From Strobilurus pachycystidiatus (taxonomy: Eukaryota; Basidiomycota; Agaricomycetes; Agaricales; Physalacriaceae), in contig JAHLMK010000030.1 in the NCBI GenBank assembly GCA_019915135.1, forward strand, positions 1-64,000: a DNA stretch of 64,000 nt, given 5' to 3'. Below the pieces are notes generated by a model. It had not been told where the DNA came from, searched no databases, and saw only the letters and a program-made list of their open reading frames with translations. Of this stretch, positions 41,762 through 54,272 are shown piece by piece; position 1 is the first letter of the stretch, and every line of letters starts with the position of its first letter. The position numbers and the translations under genes were made by a program.

Positions 41762-42876
41762 CTACCTCGAGCCACCCAATTTCTCAAACAGCTCCGGAAT
41801 GGTGACCTCGCACGGCCCATAGAAGGCAAAGTCTGCCTTCTCATCTCCTTTGGATTCGCCCATATTGAACACCGCGACGTGGCCTCCATTCTTCATTACC
41901 GTCGCCGCGTACCCCGCTGCGGGGAACACCTAAGCGCAAACGTTTAGTGATATCCATCAAACAAAGTACGTTTCAAGCGAACACACCAGGGAAGACGTCC
42001 CCACGACGATCAGCACGTCCACCTTCGTCAAAATCCTGATGACCTCGCCCTGTCCCTCTGGGACCTCTCCGAACCACACGACCCCGGGGCGTAAGAGGCC
42101 GCCACACTGTCCATATCGATTAGATCCGTTCCATTGTGGGCCACCACACCGCGGGAGACCCTCGAGCGGAAGTGGTTCCTCTTCGGTGCCATACTCGGGG
42201 AGAAGTGCATCGCTGGTAAGTTTAACGGCCTTGCACTGGGTGCAGAATGTGCGACGGCAGGATCCGTGCATCTCGATGACGCGTTCGTGTGCTTCCTCGA
42301 GGGAGACTTCAGAGTCCGAAGAGGAGTTGAGAGCGTCGTCGAGGGCTCGTCGACATAGTCCGTCAAAGTTCTGTGTTATGCAGAGGGGAGATTTGGATTG
42401 GTCGGACAGGTTGGGGAGGAGACGCGCGCGGATGGATGGAATCGATAGGGATGCAATGGCCTTGTGGGCGGCGTTGGGAGAGGCCTTAAGACATCTTGAA
42501 ATTATAGCATCAGTGCGACGAGAGCGAAATTCAGTGCGAAAGACGTGCTCATCGCGCTTGGGGAGGTAGTACCGCCAGACGCGACTAGGATCTTCCTGCC
42601 ACGCTTTCGGCGAAACTACGGTCATGGGGTCCTAGTTATGAGTTAGGTCAGTTCTATAGTACATAGCTGGAGAGTCCACCTACGACCGTATTCCATTGAC
42701 CATTGACCCCGCGGTACGTCTGGATGCCTAGTTACGAATCGAGGTAAGTTTCCTTCGAGGCAAAGTCGAGAGCGGAATCAACCAGAGGCGGCAGAGAGTC
42801 CAGCGCCTGATAAGATGGCAAGACACTTTGCGGAGGAGAGAATTTCGCAGAAGGCATCCAAATCAGAGGAAGGCAT
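41762..42876 (-). CDS. SIRT5-like NAD-dependent protein deacylase
   Basis: Exons 42876-42783, 42727-42684, 42631-41987 and 41929-41762 join in frame to 316 residues. All sirtuin landmarks are present: GAGLSAASG (NAD binding), TQNFDGL, the catalytic histidine in EMHG, four zinc cysteines (C-x2-C in CTQC, then two CGG sites), VVWFGE, VGTSSLV and the late VAVFN. The order and the zinc spacing fit class III (SIRT5-type). In human SIRT5 a tyrosine and an arginine three residues on select acidic acyl groups; here the equivalent reads YLPK, so the arginine seems to be lysine. Introns are 55, 52 and 57 bases. Confidence 0.92.
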
Positions 42877-43309
42877 GATCGTACTGTTCTAACCTGGTTC
42901 TAACATTGTACAAGCAACGAACAAGGGTCCGCAACCAAATGGGGAACGCGGGTTTGTGTCTGTTGTGCGACAGACAGCCTTTAGTTTTTCTGCCGCCTGG
43001 AGCTGCCACCTCGTATGGACCGACGGTCGCCGTCATCCACATCAATATGCCCGCACAAAATGTTTAGCTCGGAGTCACGGTACTACTTATTACGGCAGTT
43101 AATCCCTCATTCGAGCTTGACAACAATCTTTCTACTTTTACAAGGCCTGTCTTTCTCACTCGGTACTAGAACGCTACTGAATTGTGGCGTGAACTTGCTG
43201 CCATACAAGGCGATGTCATGGGACATAACATACTCACATTCATAAATATCTCGATGAAGGAAGTCGTGATTGGTCACCACCATTCAATACACCTCTTCGT
43301 CGTACCACG

Positions 43310-44262
43310 ATGATGTTCGATGGCGGCCACGTCGATGACCTCCCGGACTGCATAGTGAATTTAGCATCTCATCCTTCAACCCTCCTCTATCGTGTCGTCG
43401 ACGACCCTCGCAATAACACGCCTGACGAGCGTGGACGCTTCCTCTGTCCGCAGTCCAGACTGAACGGTGGGAGACCGCCCACGTTCGACGTGGGAGACAT
43501 CCGACAGCACGTAGAAGAATGGCATTACCCCTCCTCCCCATTCCTGTCTACCACCAATAACCCACTCTGGGCAATTTGGAGGGCACATTGGTCTGTGTCT
43601 GCCTGTCCCGACCAATTCAAACATGATCCGCAGGAAGTGCGCATCCTCCTTGTTGACCTCGGCCCGACGCAGCGCTTGGTTCTCAGGCTTTATGAGAATC
43701 GGCTCCAACGATTACTGCCCATCCCGTACTCGCACTATGCCCGCACAGCCAACGAGGAGCTCATCCCCGGCGCTGTCCTGGCAACAGATGTGAAGTCCAT
43801 CATAACATACAATGATCTACTCGCATTCCAGCCTTCTTTCTTTTCCATTCCTGTGGAGAGGAAAGTTTCTGCTGCGGTGTGGACATGGGCGGTCGGTCAG
43901 AAGGGGTTGAACGAAGAGCCCGACTTTGTTGGGGAGCTTGCTGTCTTCATTGCCAACATCTTCTTCCTCGGAATGCCTGAGGGTGCCTGGTCCGTTTGGA
44001 ATCCATCTACAGAGGATCATCTGCTGGAATTTGGTATGGGGATACTCCGTGGCCTAGATCCAAATGGCAGGATTGATGAATGGGGTATACTAGAGTTCAA
44101 GCTGGACCTTCGTGCAATGATGAAAACATCTGCTGCAATGCTTGTAAGTCATACTGAACCATTCAGTGATGTTTCATGATCCCTGACATATTACCACAGC
44201 TTGGCAATGAGCAACAGGACTTGTCAAAGATGATGATGATGATGAATAAGCTTTCCGTATGA
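43310..44262 (+). CDS. DUF7587-like protein
   Basis: Exons 43310-44143 and 44200-44262 join in frame to 298 residues (intron 56 bases). The protein has LYRVVDD early, then SSPFLSTTNNPLWAIWRA and EVRILLVDLG, a pattern I associate with the fungal DUF7587 domain, of unknown role; it recalls ADP-ribosyltransferase-type folds, but that is only a suggestion. The ending is a run of methionines (KMMMMMNK). No signal peptide or membrane segment is seen. Confidence 0.6.
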
Positions 44263-44378
44263 ATCACGATGCAATGATGTTTTTGTAGTTTTCAATCATA
44301 TTGATCTCCTTATGCGCCTCTTTGAACCTATCAATTACTATAACGTTCCAGATCCTCATGGAGTACTTAGTGACCTTC

Positions 44379-44446
44379 ATGAATGATGAGTCTGAGGGGT
44401 CCCGCAGGTACTATGAATGATGAGTCCGAGGGGTCCCACAGGTACT
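44379..44446 (+). repeat. Tandem duplication of a 34-base unit
   Basis: Two adjacent 34-base copies (44379-44412 and 44413-44446) beginning ATGAATGATGAGTC and differing at two positions. Confidence 0.85.
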
Positions 44447-46928
44447 CAGAACTCAATTTGCCTCATAGACTTCTGTGACTCAATACCTGAACTTTGAAGA
44501 CTCAGGGTTCTTACTGAGTTGGGTCCCAGCACAAGTCACAGGTTTGAAGTCCAGATGATACTTGGTGAAGACTTTGGGAACTTCACGTGAAGAAATGGGT
44601 GAAAAAATCTCTGTCTTTTTTACGCATTTTACACCTTTCAAAATCATGTGTTGTTCCAATGATCAATGACCTCAGAAAGATTCAAGTAAGTAGAGCGGAA
44701 AGGGGGTACTTGTTATGGTTATGATTGTGACTCAGAGCTCCAGTAGGCATGAACATCGCCACACTGCTGGCAGGGCTTGCCGGGCAAATCCAAGCCCAGG
44801 ACAAAGAGTCGGCCCTTGTAAGAAGGGGTTGACTACCAATTCCCACTCGGCGAAGGTCTCCTTCTAATTCCCCGCTGTCAGCCCATCCACATTCAAGAAG
44901 AATCACTCTTCTCAGTAAAACTTGCTGGTCTTCCCTAGGGGCTGCTATGCACTCCTGGAACACCACCTGCCCTTATTCTGCTCATGCTCATTGCCATCAG
45001 TCCCACTGCATGACCACACAAGCACATCCTGCCGCTGTTTGGCATTGACCTCCGCTGCATTGGCTAATGATTTGCTGCCTGCAGATAGAACATTTAGTCA
45101 ACACTTCAAAGAAAGTTTTCAACATTGGGGAAACAATACAAGAATGTCTCTTTGTGACACATAGCGGGACAGTGCAGTCCCGCCACCCGGCATATAAATA
45201 CAGCGCTAGTATATTTGTAATTCTCAGAGTGGACTTTACGTTTAATCATCCCATCTTTGGCATCGCTCCTCTTTACCGTAAGCGGGAACTCCCTCTGTCT
45301 GGACGTTGGCTGGGTTGACCTTCAGTTGTACCATCCCTCCAACCTATTGGTAAGACTCAAGGAGTCAAGCCCGGATAGTGCTTCACAAATCACAACCTTC
45401 TTGTATTGATTTTTGCCAGCGGGTCACTATACCTTGGCAGGCTCGGGTGTACGAGATAATGATTGTGTACTGTATGAGGCACTAATCAGTTATATCATAC
45501 CTGTCCGCAGCATACTTGCTAGGTGCAGGACCAGGAATGGAAAAAGAGGTAGTTGTACCAATTGATCCAATACTTACAGAACAGCGCACCGCCGTGTTCC
45601 GGAGCCAAGAGGACCGAGGAAGGAAATTGTGTCGCTTGAGGTCATTGTGTATTGAGATAATTGGGTGTCCAGCACTAGATTGGATGATACCACACTCCAG
45701 CTCTCCATGGCTAGATGTCGGTCGTCCAAGTGCTGCATCGGGAACGGTACAGCCATGTCAGAGAGCCGCCGCGTCATACTTTTGCCGTTTGAGCTGTCCG
45801 GACTCCGAATCATAATGTTTGTCCTTCTCTTGGGGATGCCGTTGATTCGTTCTCGTTCACCGCCATGGGTCCCTTTTTTGTTACTGGTCCTAGGTATAGC
45901 TAAGTATTTAGGACTGGGAAGGATGTCATTTCCGGTTGCTCTCTTGTCTTGTTGTCGTATGAAGGTATAAATCTATCCGCAGACCGGGAAAATTACTTAC
46001 CCGCAGAGTACTATCATAGAGTAGTCCAAGTTGGACGTGGTCGTGTTCAAGCAGCCGGGGTCACGGTGAGGCGTGAGATGATGGAAAGCATACCACGGTG
46101 ATGTATGGGAGTGCTGGGCAAACAGAGCAATGGCCCCGCGCCCGCGAAGAGTCGGGGCTGGAGTGGGGATGCTGTGAAGTATGGAGTCGAGGGCGACGGG
46201 CGGTGTGAGATTGCGGAATGACGCGGTTGTCAATGTGCCGGGAGGGGAAGGGTGCGGGTGAGGTTCAGGCATTGCATGATCCCTGTTTCTTAATCAAAGC
46301 TGCGCCCCTCCATCACTATCCCCCCGCGTATGCCGTAAAAAGATTCTCAGGCCCGCGTGGGGCCGGCAATCAGAACTCAGACTCAGGGTCGGGTTCGGGC
46401 CAGGTCGCTTTTTGTTTCTCGACTTCCACGACACCGGGACGACTAGCGCAGAACAAGAAGGAGAGGCGAGTAACGAATCGACCTGGATTAGGTGCGTATC
46501 TTTTTTGTTGGCATGGCTTGTGCTGTTGAGGATGACAATCATCCTGGTTTGGGCAGATACTCGAATACTGCGGCATAGCTGGAACGGAGGCGCAAGCGAC
46601 ATACATACGAGGCGAACCGACTGGGATACGTACAAGGCATCGAGACCGGGACCGGGACCGAAAGCAAATCGCTATAAACTCGCAACGTAGACTTGCGCAG
46701 ACATCTTAATCCAGGCGCAGACATCCTAACATATCCCTACATCAACCAAACATAGGTGCGTGATCATGTTCGCCGACGCAGCTAGCTGGCTAATAGAAAC
46801 TAAGCGAACGAATTGGTCTATTCCCCGTACGCAAACCCTATAGCAACACACACAAAATTGCGCCGATCCCATCAACGTACACGCCCTTCCCCTCCTCCCC
46901 GCCCTCCTACATCAACGACCCGCACATT
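44447..46928. other. Intergenic, no gene seen
   Basis: About 2.5 kb without a supportable gene. It includes a small hairpin (GCGGGAC..GTCCCGC, about 45163-45183) just before ATATAAATAC, which could be a fragment of an old promoter or LTR, but I could not find paired ends. Confidence 0.45.
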
Positions 46929-49900
46929 ATGACGACCCAGACCCAGACGCAAACCCTCCCCTTCCGGCCTTTGAGCGCCATCCCGAACGGGCGCCTCGCA
47001 AAGGGCATGATGGCCAACCCGGCGGTCGTCAGTCCGTCGAGGGTGTATCGGGATAAGGATAAGAGGCCAGACTACAAGGATAAGGATAAAACACTGCCGA
47101 ACCCGAACCCAGGAGACTACGACTCCGGCGTCATAGGGGGAATCGGGAACATACCGAGCGTCCAGCGGGAAGGGAGCGTGCGGACGACGGGGAAGGAGGC
47201 GTGGATTGATGGAGGTGGGCGTGGGGCGGGGATCGGGATTGGGGTGAGGAGTCCGAGTCCGAGTGTCGACGGGGCGGGGGGAGGAGGTGGAGGGGGAGGC
47301 GGGGGAATGTACTCGCCCCGAGAATCTATGCACTCACCCGGTATGGGAGGGGGATCTATGCACTCAGGGTTGGGTATGGGAGGGGCAGGAACAGGGGGAG
47401 GAGGGAGCGCGCACTCCCCGCTCCCGGCTGGGTTTGGCGGGGGGTCGGTGCACTCGCGAGCAGGCGGTGCATCCGTACGTTCACGAGGAGGAGGAGGGTC
47501 CGTGCACTCAGGCGGAGGGTGGGGAGGTGCACCACCACCAGCAGCGGGAGGAGGTGGGTGGGGAGGCGTACAGCTGCACGATCCGGGGTACGCTTCTGGG
47601 AGTGGGAGTGGGAGTGAGGGTGGTGGCGGAGGTGGATGGGGCGCTGGGAGTGTGAGGAGCGGTGGGGGAGGAGGTGGTGGTGGTGGGTGGGGACCACCAG
47701 CAGGAGACGTGGCGTTCCCGGCGCATGATGAGTATGCGTCGCCACATCCGGATATCCCGATGCCTCTACACGCACACGCGCCGCCGCATCCGGACATCGC
47801 TATGCCATTACACAATCCGGACATCGCGATGCCATTGCACGATCCGGACGTCGCGATGCCTCTGCACGATCGGGGTATTGCCATCTCACACGGCGACGTC
47901 GCGTCGCCGCGTCCGGACATCGCGATGCCGTTGCACGATCCCGACGTCGCGATGCCGTTGCACGATCCCGACGTCGCCATGCCGTTGCACAATCCGGATA
48001 TTGCGATGCCACTGCACAATCCGGATATTGCGATGCCACTGCACGAGGTTGGTGAGTGAACTTCCTACGTGTTGTTTCTGTAGTTCAATCTTTCGGTTTC
48101 ACGTGTTCAACCATCTTCTTTTTGTTTCTTGTTTTCTCTTTATACTTTTGGTTCGCGTTCTAACCCTCCCTCTCAGCACATCCCTCTCCATCAGTCGGTA
48201 CGTCCTTCCTTCCTTCCTTCTCTGCGCACTTACTCATCAACACTTGCAGCGGCATCTACGGGCAGGAAATCTCTCCTCTCACGGTCTGCGACGACGACTA
48301 GGCGGGGATCCTTACTCAGCCGGGCGCCAGACGATGGTACGTACATCCTCGTGAAAGCTAGGGATTGTGACAATGTTGACTTTTTTTGGATTAGGTACGA
48401 CAGGCGGGCGGACACCCCTAGCTGGTGGGCGGACACCATTGCCATCGACGGGTGGGCGGACGCCACTGCCATCCACGGGTGGACGAACACCACTACCATC
48501 GACGGGTGGGCGGACCCCACTACCCGGCTCGGGATCAGCACCAAGGACGCCACTAGCACGCACGCCATCCGTCCTCCCCGCGTCCTTGTCCAGGATCGGC
48601 ACACCCGGTGCAGCCGCGTCCGGTGCGGCATCAAGAGCGCCAACAACACGTGCCGGCTCCGTACTCGCACCCTCCAGAGCACCAACAACTGCCGCCTCCC
48701 GCGCACCGACTTCACGCACACACTCCCCCGCCCCAGTGCCCGTCCCAGTCCCCGCCCCCTCCTCATCCTCCCAACAAAAAATCCCGACCCCCGCACTCTC
48801 CTCCGGCCGGAGCCGCACCACCTCGCACGTCTCGTGGCATGATGACCTCGGGCCGGGGCCGGAGTCGAGGAGGACTAGTCGGGCGGATTCCGGCATTGGT
48901 GGAAACGTGAGTCGGCGGGATTCCGGCGTGGGCGGGTTGATGAGTGGTGGCGGTGCGGAACCAGACTACGCATCCGGCGGGATGGCGTCACCGGGGATGC
49001 CGCTGCACGTCCCGCTCTCCAATGACGGGCCTATCCCGGGGAACGTCCTCCCCCAGCCCATCGAGGAGCCGCACCCCCTTCCTGTCCCCATGCACGCGCG
49101 CACAGCATCCATCCGGTCTACCCACTCTCGGTCGACTATCGGGGGTGGTGTAGGGGGCGGGGGAGGGGGTGGTGGAGACTTCACACCCCACGACCTCCCA
49201 CCCCCCACACCCGCACCCGGCGGCCTCACCTCCCCAGACCACGGCCTCCCCCCGGGGAGCGGGATCGTCATGCCCATGGGCGCGCATCCTGATCCCGAGG
49301 TAGGGGGCGGGGGTGGGGGCGGGGGCGGGAGTGTGAGCTACGCTTCAGGGGCGAATAGGATGAGTCACGCTTCTGGAGGGGGAGACGCATGGGGTGCCCC
49401 GCCCCCAGATGCACCTGCTCCTGGGGGATGGGGAGCTCCCGCAGAAGGTGGTGGTGGTGGATGGGGAGGAGGTGGTGCACCGGGCGGATGGGGAGGAGGT
49501 GGCGCATGGGGAGGCGGTGGGGATCACGCCAGTATCCGGTCAGGTGGAGGCTCCGTTCGGTCCAACTTGGGCGGCGGCGGCTCCATTCGTTCCAACGCCG
49601 GCTCCGTTCGTTCCAATGCCGGATCGCATAAATCCAACGCCGGAGGGGCAGGAACATGGGGCGGCGAATGGGGCCGTCTAAGCGGGAGCCTCCCCCCGCC
49701 CGCGCCGGGCAGCGGGGAAGACGCGCCCGTCGCCGGCGTGTGGGGGAACCAGAACCGTGAGTCCTTCTTCCTTGTCTTCCTGTCTTATTTTCTGCTCCCG
49801 TTCCTCCCTACTTCCCTTTTGCTCTCCATACTCATACTCATACTAACCACCCTCCAGCGCTCTCCCCCTCCCTCTCCGGAACCGACACACCCACCACCAC

Positions 49901-50039
49901 CACCGCAAAGGGAAAGAAAGGGGGCAAGCAAAACACACCGATCGTTCCCTCGACGGATGATGATGAAGGTGGGCCTGTGAGGGGCGGGAAGGCGGCGAGG
50001 GGCGGGAAGGCGAAGAAGGGGAAGAAGGGTGGGAGGTGA
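46929..50039 (+). CDS. Glycine-rich disordered repeat protein
   Basis: Exons 46929-48051, 48177-48197, 48250-48336, 48395-49756 and 49858-50039 join in frame to 924 residues; exon 2 is only 21 bases. The protein is almost wholly low-complexity: Gly-rich blocks with Ser-Val/Ile-His/Arg-Ser motifs, about nine copies of a nine-residue PDIAMPLHD-like repeat (encoded at 47748-48045), four GGRTPLPST repeats at the start of exon 4, and a Lys/Gly-rich tail. No enzyme domain is visible. Such proteins often form condensates or cell-periphery scaffolds, but nothing here shows a role. The G-rich coding strand makes long Pro-rich frames on the other strand, which I discount. Confidence 0.8.
47748..48045 (+). 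repeat. 27-base coding minisatellite
   Basis: About nine tandem units of 27 bases around GACATCGCGATGCC, with a few irregular units, encode the nine-residue repeat of the disordered protein. Copy number is likely to vary between strains. Confidence 0.8.
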
Positions 50040-50125
50040 CGGGGTGGGCTACGTGTATTTTCTTGGGCAAGTGCAGTGGAAAGGGATAGTTTTTGTTTCT
50101 GTTGTACATTATACGTATACATATA

Positions 50126-50290
50126 GATGGATGGATGGATGGATGGAACACGGGAAGAGTTTTTTTCTTGGATTTGAGGGCCACTCCTGCACCACCCTCT
50201 CGATACCCCCCCAGCCTCATTCGCAGTCAACGTAAACCCTCCGTCTGAATCGAAGCCAAAGAGATGCGGTGTGGTGTGGTGTGGTGTGAT
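50126..50290 (+). repeat. Two short microsatellites
   Basis: GATG repeats (50126-50146) and GGTGT repeats (about 50267-50288) in the 3' flank of the disordered-protein gene. Bases 50291-50867 show no gene. Confidence 0.75.
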
Positions 50291-50867
50291 GCCTGTCCAC
50301 CAACACTGTGTATCCGCCGTCCATACAGCCGCCACTTGTTCTCTGCGGCCATTCAGGAAGAGGAGACGCCCGGTAACACTGCTGCTGCGATGACAACCTT
50401 CGTCATACCCCCCGCTTCTCAGCCTTCGTTTTTCCCTTCGGCAGGTTTCGCGTCTCCTCTCCTTCATTGGCCAGCGCATCGAGAACCAACCTGGCAGGAC
50501 ATCATCCATCACCGGTTTGGATGGTGACTTGAGCACAGTGTCACTGGCAAGCTTCTTACCTTGCAGCGCCAGGTTCTCAGGTGGCCTGTCAAGTTCTTCA
50601 TTCCCCTCAGATCCCACCGTGCGGCTGAACCAACAAGCACCTTACCCCAAATGCATCCGTACGACAAGCATTTCCGCGGCCACAACTTCTCAAATGAACT
50701 CCCTCCATCCATCCCCTCACTTTTCCGCCCAAGAACCAAGGTCCAAGGCAGAGTTACAGTCTGCCGAAGTGGGAGGCTGGAGCTTGAGGCTTGGTAACGA
50801 GTTACGAGTAACTTACACCACACAAGTGACAAAACCTCGGTCCTTGGACCTTGGTCCCAGGTCGGTC

Positions 50868-51332
50868 TAGGGTGGCGCAGCAAACCCTAGGTTTTGATAC
50901 ACCTAGGGTTTACTGCGGTTATTAATGGTATTGATACAGTATCGAAAGGTCGAGGAGTAGGTTTAGAGGTTTCGATACCGGCACATGACCATTTCACGTG
51001 ACTGTGCTGGGGCAGTGGCGCGCGCCGCGGCCCGCCGCGCCTGCCCACTTGTCAAGCTCTCTGAGGCTTAGATGAGGGAGGATGAGCCTGAGAGTGTGAT
51101 ATCAGACATGAAGCATTGAAGCACTAGCCTCTCACTGTGAGAGGCCAGAACATATTAGACAGTAACACGCGAGAAGTGGTTTGGGTGGCCAGCGGAAATT
51201 GCGCCACAAAGAATCAATAAGGTGATCAATTCACGTGCCAGTATTGATACCGTTTCAAAACCTACGGAGCCTCCGGTGGGGAGGTATCGATACCGTTACT
51301 AACACCCCCCGGAGGTTTACTGCGCCACCCTA
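50868..51332. mobile_element. Candidate Tc1/mariner-type miniature element
   Basis: 465 bases including flanking TA at both ends. The inverted ends are GGGTGGCGCAG, with similarity continuing (CAAACC on one side, TAAACC on the other). A TA duplication with GC-rich inverted ends fits Tc1/mariner-derived miniature elements. The interior has several GGTATCGATACC-like palindromes and no coding frame. A related CCTTGGTCCCAGGTCGGTCC motif flanks both sides, so the target itself was repetitive. Confidence 0.6.
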
Positions 51333-51404
51333 TCCTTGGTCCCAGGTCGGTCCTTGGGACTTGGAACGTGCACTGGCAAAAAGAGTTACCCTCGAAATGG
51401 TAGA

Positions 51405-51504
51405 TGGCCCGTATGGGGGTCGAACCCATGGCCTCGGCGTAATGCAACAGTCCTAGTGTCATGTCATATTAGCACCGCGCTCTAACCAACTGAGCTAACC
51501 GGCC
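51405..51504 (-). tRNA. tRNA-Ile (anticodon AAT) with intron
   Basis: The minus strand reads GGCCGGTTAGCTCAGTTGG onward and folds as a full cloverleaf. Anticodon loop CTAATAA carries anticodon AAT, and the T loop is TTCGACC between GTGGG-type stems. A 26-base intron (51441-51466) sits after position 37, the standard place. The acceptor stem has one G-G mismatch (positions 5 and 68). Discriminator is A. The sequence matches eukaryotic tRNA-Ile well. Confidence 0.93.
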
Positions 51505-52057
51505 GACTGACGAGTGCTTTTCGCCATACAGCAGCCCTCGATGCCTTGCCGGATCGGACCTACAAAGTTACCTGTGCATGTTCTCTCCGACTTTCACCCG
51601 CCGTCGTCCTCCGAGTCGGCTACCATGGTATCCGCATTATTGTGAGTACTCACAACGGTCAGGACATTGCAGGTTTCATCGCGCGATGCTCGTCCTCTTG
51701 TCAGCCGGTACCGCCCTACGTCCGTCTCTGTGGGACCAATCGCCCCCTACACCCACTTCATGAACAGTAAGCTATCAACCGCACCGCGTGCCACCATTGA
51801 CATTGTTTTTACGCTTCGTCCGGCTACGCTGCGTCCCGCATGCTTCTTCCCTATCTTCCAGCATGGTTGGGCTTCCTGCCGCTGGGTCTCTTCATGTGGG
51901 TTGCCAAGCCCAAAGCCGTCATCAGAAGGGGATCCACACGCGAGGGATCAAAGTCACCACGCTGTTATCTCCTCCCATCAGAAATCAGCGTGTGTTCCCC
52001 AGACCCTGGGGCTTATAAGCCAGGGCCTGCGAGTCCCTCCCCGTTGCAGTGAAGACG

Positions 52058-54272
52058 ATGGTCCGACTCGCATCCTTGACGCTCCTCGCCTTGTCCTACG
52101 GGGCCTTGGCGTTCCCCGGCCACACGCGCCGCGCGATGAAGGTGCACGGCGAGCGCACGAGCGTCCCTGCGGGCTTCGCCACCGCCAAGACCCTCCCCTC
52201 CGACTCCGAGACGATGACGTTCCGGATTGGGTTGACACCCGCTGATATCGCGGGCCTGGAGGCGAAGCTGTACGCGGTCAGCACGCCGGGGAGCGCGAGC
52301 TATGGGCAGTATCTGTCCAAGGACGAGGTCAGATACCGTTCCGTTCTTTCTTTAGTTTAGGCGCTTATTTCGTATCACCAGGTCAAAGCGCACACCGCAC
52401 CCACTGCCGAATCCGTCGACGCCGTCACTGCGTGGCTGACATCCGCCGGCGTGCCCTCCTCCTCCATCTCCCTCTCCAACGACTGGCTCACGATCTCCGC
52501 CCTCCCGCTCTCCACCGCCTCCACGCTCTTCGACGCCTCCTTCTCCACGTTCATCCACACCGCATCGGGGGACAAGCTCGTCCGCACGCTCCAGTACTCT
52601 ATCCCCGCAGACCTGTTCGCGCACGTCGACGTCGTGCACCCGACGACGAGCTTTGCAAGAATTGCTGGAGGCCCGAGCCCGGTGGTGGCTGCGCCTGTGA
52701 CGAGGGGTTTGGTGAAAGAGGATGTGCTGCCGGTGGCGACGAGGGCGAACACCGCGCCGGCATCGTGCGCGTCGATCGTCACGCCAGCTTGCTTGCAGGC
52801 GCTGTATGATATCCCGAAGACTCCTGCGGTGACTGACACGCAATTGGGTGTTCTCGGGTTCATCGACCAGTGGGCTAATGTACGTGTCTTCACATCGTTT
52901 CACGTCCTATTGAAGTTGTCTAACGTGTTTAATCTTAGGAAGCAGACCTCGCGAAATTCCTGACCCTCCTCCGCCCGGATATCGCCAACACGACTACCTT
53001 TTCTTTGGAGACTTTGGATGCCGGGCAGAACCCTCAGGGTGCGAGCCAGGGCGGTATTGAAGCAGTGCGTTTTGCTCCCGGTCCTGATCTAGGACAAATG
53101 GTTGATCGATGCAGAACCTTGACATACAATACACCGTTGGCGTCGCCACGGGCGTCCCCATCGTGTTCATCTCCGTGGGGGATGACAACACAGACGACGT
53201 TAGCGGGTTCATCGACGTGTTCGACTTCCTGACGGATGCGGATTCGCCTCCTTCTGTGAGTACATCAGTCTGTTCCTTTTCTTCTAGGTCAATTGATTAA
53301 CGTCGCGAAGGTCATCTCGACGAGCTACGGGTTTAATGAGCCTGAGCTTGGTGATGACTTGGCTACGTGAGTATTGAGTCCGTAGTGATTACGACGATGC
53401 TAACGGAGGGGGTGGTTAGTCGGATGTGCAACGGATATATCGCCCTCGGTGCTCGTGGGGTGTCTATCCTCTTCGCCTCAGGCGATGGCGGTGTGTCCGG
53501 TGTGCAGAGTACGTCCTCATTCATTCCCTCCTTTCTATACTGACACCCACCATCAGGTCAATCCTGCACGACCTTCATCCCCGAGTTCCCCGCCTCCTGC
53601 CCCTTCATCACCGGCGTCGGCGCCACCACCGGCGTCACCGAGGTCGTCGCCACCTTCACCGGCGGCGGGTTCTCCGACGTCTTCGCGCGGCCGGACTACC
53701 AGGACGCGGACGTCTCTGCGTATGTCTCCGCGCTCGGCACGACGTATGCGGGGAAGTACAACACCACGGGCCGCGGGTTCCCGGATATCGCTGCGCAGGG
53801 GCAGAGGCTGGAAATCGTGTTGCACGGGAGCACGGGGCTCGTGTCGGGGACGAGCGCGTCGACGCCGATCTTTGCGAGCGTTGTTAGTTTGCTCAATGAT
53901 AGGCTGGTTGACGCGGGGCTGCCGGTGCTTGGGTTCTTGAATCCTTTGTGCGTTTGCATTTCGTTCGGTTTTGGTTGGCTCTAGAAGTTGACATTCTTGT
54001 GTAGCATCTACTCGAACCCCCAGGCGTTCTTTGACATCACTAGTGGTTCAAATCCAGGATGTGCGTATAATTTCGTTTCGAGACTAGGGGTACTTGACGA
54101 GCTGTATGCTTTTAAAGGCGGTACAACTGGCTTCAATGCCTCGACTGGTTGGGATCCTGTGAGTACCAGTCGTCCTCTCTCAAATCTTGGACTTTGCTGA
54201 TGACAAGCTGTGTAGGCAACGGGTCTCGGAACGCCGAACTTCGACGCGTTGTTGACGGCTGTTGGACTTTGA
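52058..54272 (+). CDS. Secreted sedolisin (S53) serine-carboxyl protease
   Basis: Nine exons (52058-52327, 52382-52879, 52939-53064, 53115-53255, 53311-53366, 53420-53508, 53557-53947, 54005-54158, 54216-54272) join in frame to 593 residues. A signal peptide (MVRLASLTLLALSYGALA) precedes a pro-domain of about 180 residues, which is removed on activation. The catalytic Glu and Asp are in GIEANLDIQY (E-x3-D), the oxyanion Asp in FASGDGG and the nucleophile Ser in SGTSASTP. The C-terminal calcium site is in GWDPATGLGTP. Sedolisins work at acid pH, often as tripeptidyl peptidases, in extracellular protein digestion. TTATAAG lies about 46 bases upstream. All introns are 47-59 bases. Confidence 0.95.

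Noticed and set aside
45160..45560. Hairpin plus TATAAATAC as a possible LTR remnant
   Set aside because: No second copy or paired ends in the window, and no coding remains nearby.
47117..48019. Long proline-rich frames antisense to the disordered protein
   Set aside because: Mirror frames of glycine-rich coding DNA. The plus-strand gene has consistent splicing; these do not.
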